From: Pyrococcus sp. ST04
GTDB lineage: Archaea > Methanobacteriota_B > Thermococci > Thermococcales > Thermococcaceae
Assembly (NCBI RefSeq): GCF_000263735.1
Contig: NC_017946.1
Location: forward strand, 971,348-1,035,347
Reading direction: 5' to 3'
DNA: 64,000 nucleotides
This document shows, piece by piece, positions 63,662 to 64,000 of this stretch. The translations under genes and the position numbers were made by a program. Under the pieces are notes generated by a model. The model saw nothing but the letters and a program-made list of their open reading frames with translations, searched no databases and was not told the origin of the DNA. Numbering within the stretch: position 1 is the stretch's first letter; each line of letters starts with the position of its first letter.

Positions 63662-64000
63662 TCATCTCACCCCCAGGGATATCCTTTCATTAAGGGCTTC
63701 TCCGATTAGGGCAAATGCCATGGCTAGGAGCATTATCATCATTCCTGGGAAGAACACCAGCCACCATTTACCATCCAGCAGGAAGGGTTGTCCAACCCTG
63801 AGATCGTAGCCCCAGTCAGGGGTTGGGGGAGTAACTGAAAGACCAAGGAAACTTAAGCCTGCCTCCGTTAAGATTGCATCAGCGACACTCAGGGTAAAAA
63901 CTACCAAGATTGTAGGTCCTAGGTTTGGCAAAATATATTTTAGCATTATCTCCCTATCTTTTGCTCCTATGGCATGTGCGGCTTCAACAAAAAGCTGATT
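63662..64000 (-). CDS. ABC transporter permease (OppC/DppC type), 5' part outside window
   Basis: The visible 112 codons are the C-terminal end of the permease. They contain the cytoplasmic EAA loop (VEAAHAIGAKDREIM, then LKYILPNLGP), which contacts the ATPases, and two or three membrane spans (ILVVFTLSVADAIL, WWLVFFPGMMIMLLAMAFALI). An internal ATG at 63946 is not the start because the conserved motif continues upstream to the window edge. It is the upstream partner of the two ATPase genes. Confidence 0.88.
   Translation of the reverse strand, partial: NQLFVEAAHAIGAKDREIMLKYILPNLGPTILVVFTLSVADAILTEAGLSFLGLSVTPPTPDWGYDLRVGQPFLLDGKWWLVFFPGMMIMLLAMAFALIGEALNERISLGVR

Overview
The window is archaeal and almost certainly a Pyrococcus chromosome (Thermococcales). 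Several independent features support this. The genes include a bifunctional inositol-1-phosphate cytidylyltransferase / di-myo-inositol phosphate synthase, a CGP-CTERM surface protein, an Nfn-type flavoprotein pair behind a SurR-type operator, hyperthermophile 5-oxoprolinase subunits and a GH130/Opp locus. Promoters have box A elements and GGTG-type ribosome binding sites. The CRISPR repeat (rc GTTTCCGAAGAACTAAATAG...GGAAAG) closely resembles the P. horikoshii/P. abyssi repeat as I remember it. I cannot fix the species.

Layout. 1-4.4 kb: base-excision glycosylase end, methanopterin-type RFAP synthase, tRNA-Leu(GAG), the pxpABC 5-oxoprolinase operon and a DUF424 gene. 4.4-6.6 kb: a stand-alone encapsulated-ferritin-like protein, hydrogenase maturation protease, MobA and a TrmO-like protein. 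6.6-10.4 kb: an iron-sulfur block (radical SAM protein, two MinD-type ATPases with ferredoxin inserts, a rubrerythrin-DUF835 fusion); two of its promoters carry the same TTAGGTnnACCTAA palindrome. 10.4-15.8 kb: malic enzyme, a Na+ symporter with a 33-residue partner, an amidohydrolase and a THUMP/TRM11-family methyltransferase. 15.8-17.4 kb: a CRISPR array of 15 repeats and 14 spacers, transcribed leftward from a leader on its right; no cas genes are present. 17.4-24.6 kb: a membrane-anchored HTH protein with a predicted extracytoplasmic partner, MetRS, an Nfn-like pair and a small unknown gene with a candidate C/D box sRNA in its leader.

25.1-43.0 kb looks accessory: two multi-pass membrane proteins plus a decayed third copy, a 59-residue protein overlapping a giant 4497-residue secreted CARDB/PKD protein, and directly behind it an HTH-STAND-TPR regulator. 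By eye the codon use here is richer in G/C-ending codons than in the flanks. 43.1-48.6 kb: an ACT protein, a well-formed C/D box sRNA, a LamG surface protein with a CGP-CTERM tail, a DUF6884 protein and an intact IS607-type element (tnpA, tnpB).

48.6-64 kb is core again: a DUF438/hemerythrin/PAS protein joined to a degenerate M24 peptidase, a threonine operon (two aspartate kinases, thrB, thrC, asd), pgk, DIP synthesis, a methyltransferase, ZPR1, and a leftward GH130/Opp transport operon running off the right edge.

The points most worth follow-up are the giant protein/STAND locus, a CRISPR spacer that contains an inverted copy of the repeat, two shared operator palindromes, SurR sites at the Nfn-like operon, two C/D sRNAs and the M24 pseudoenzyme. 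All functions are read from sequence motifs by eye; no database search was run.
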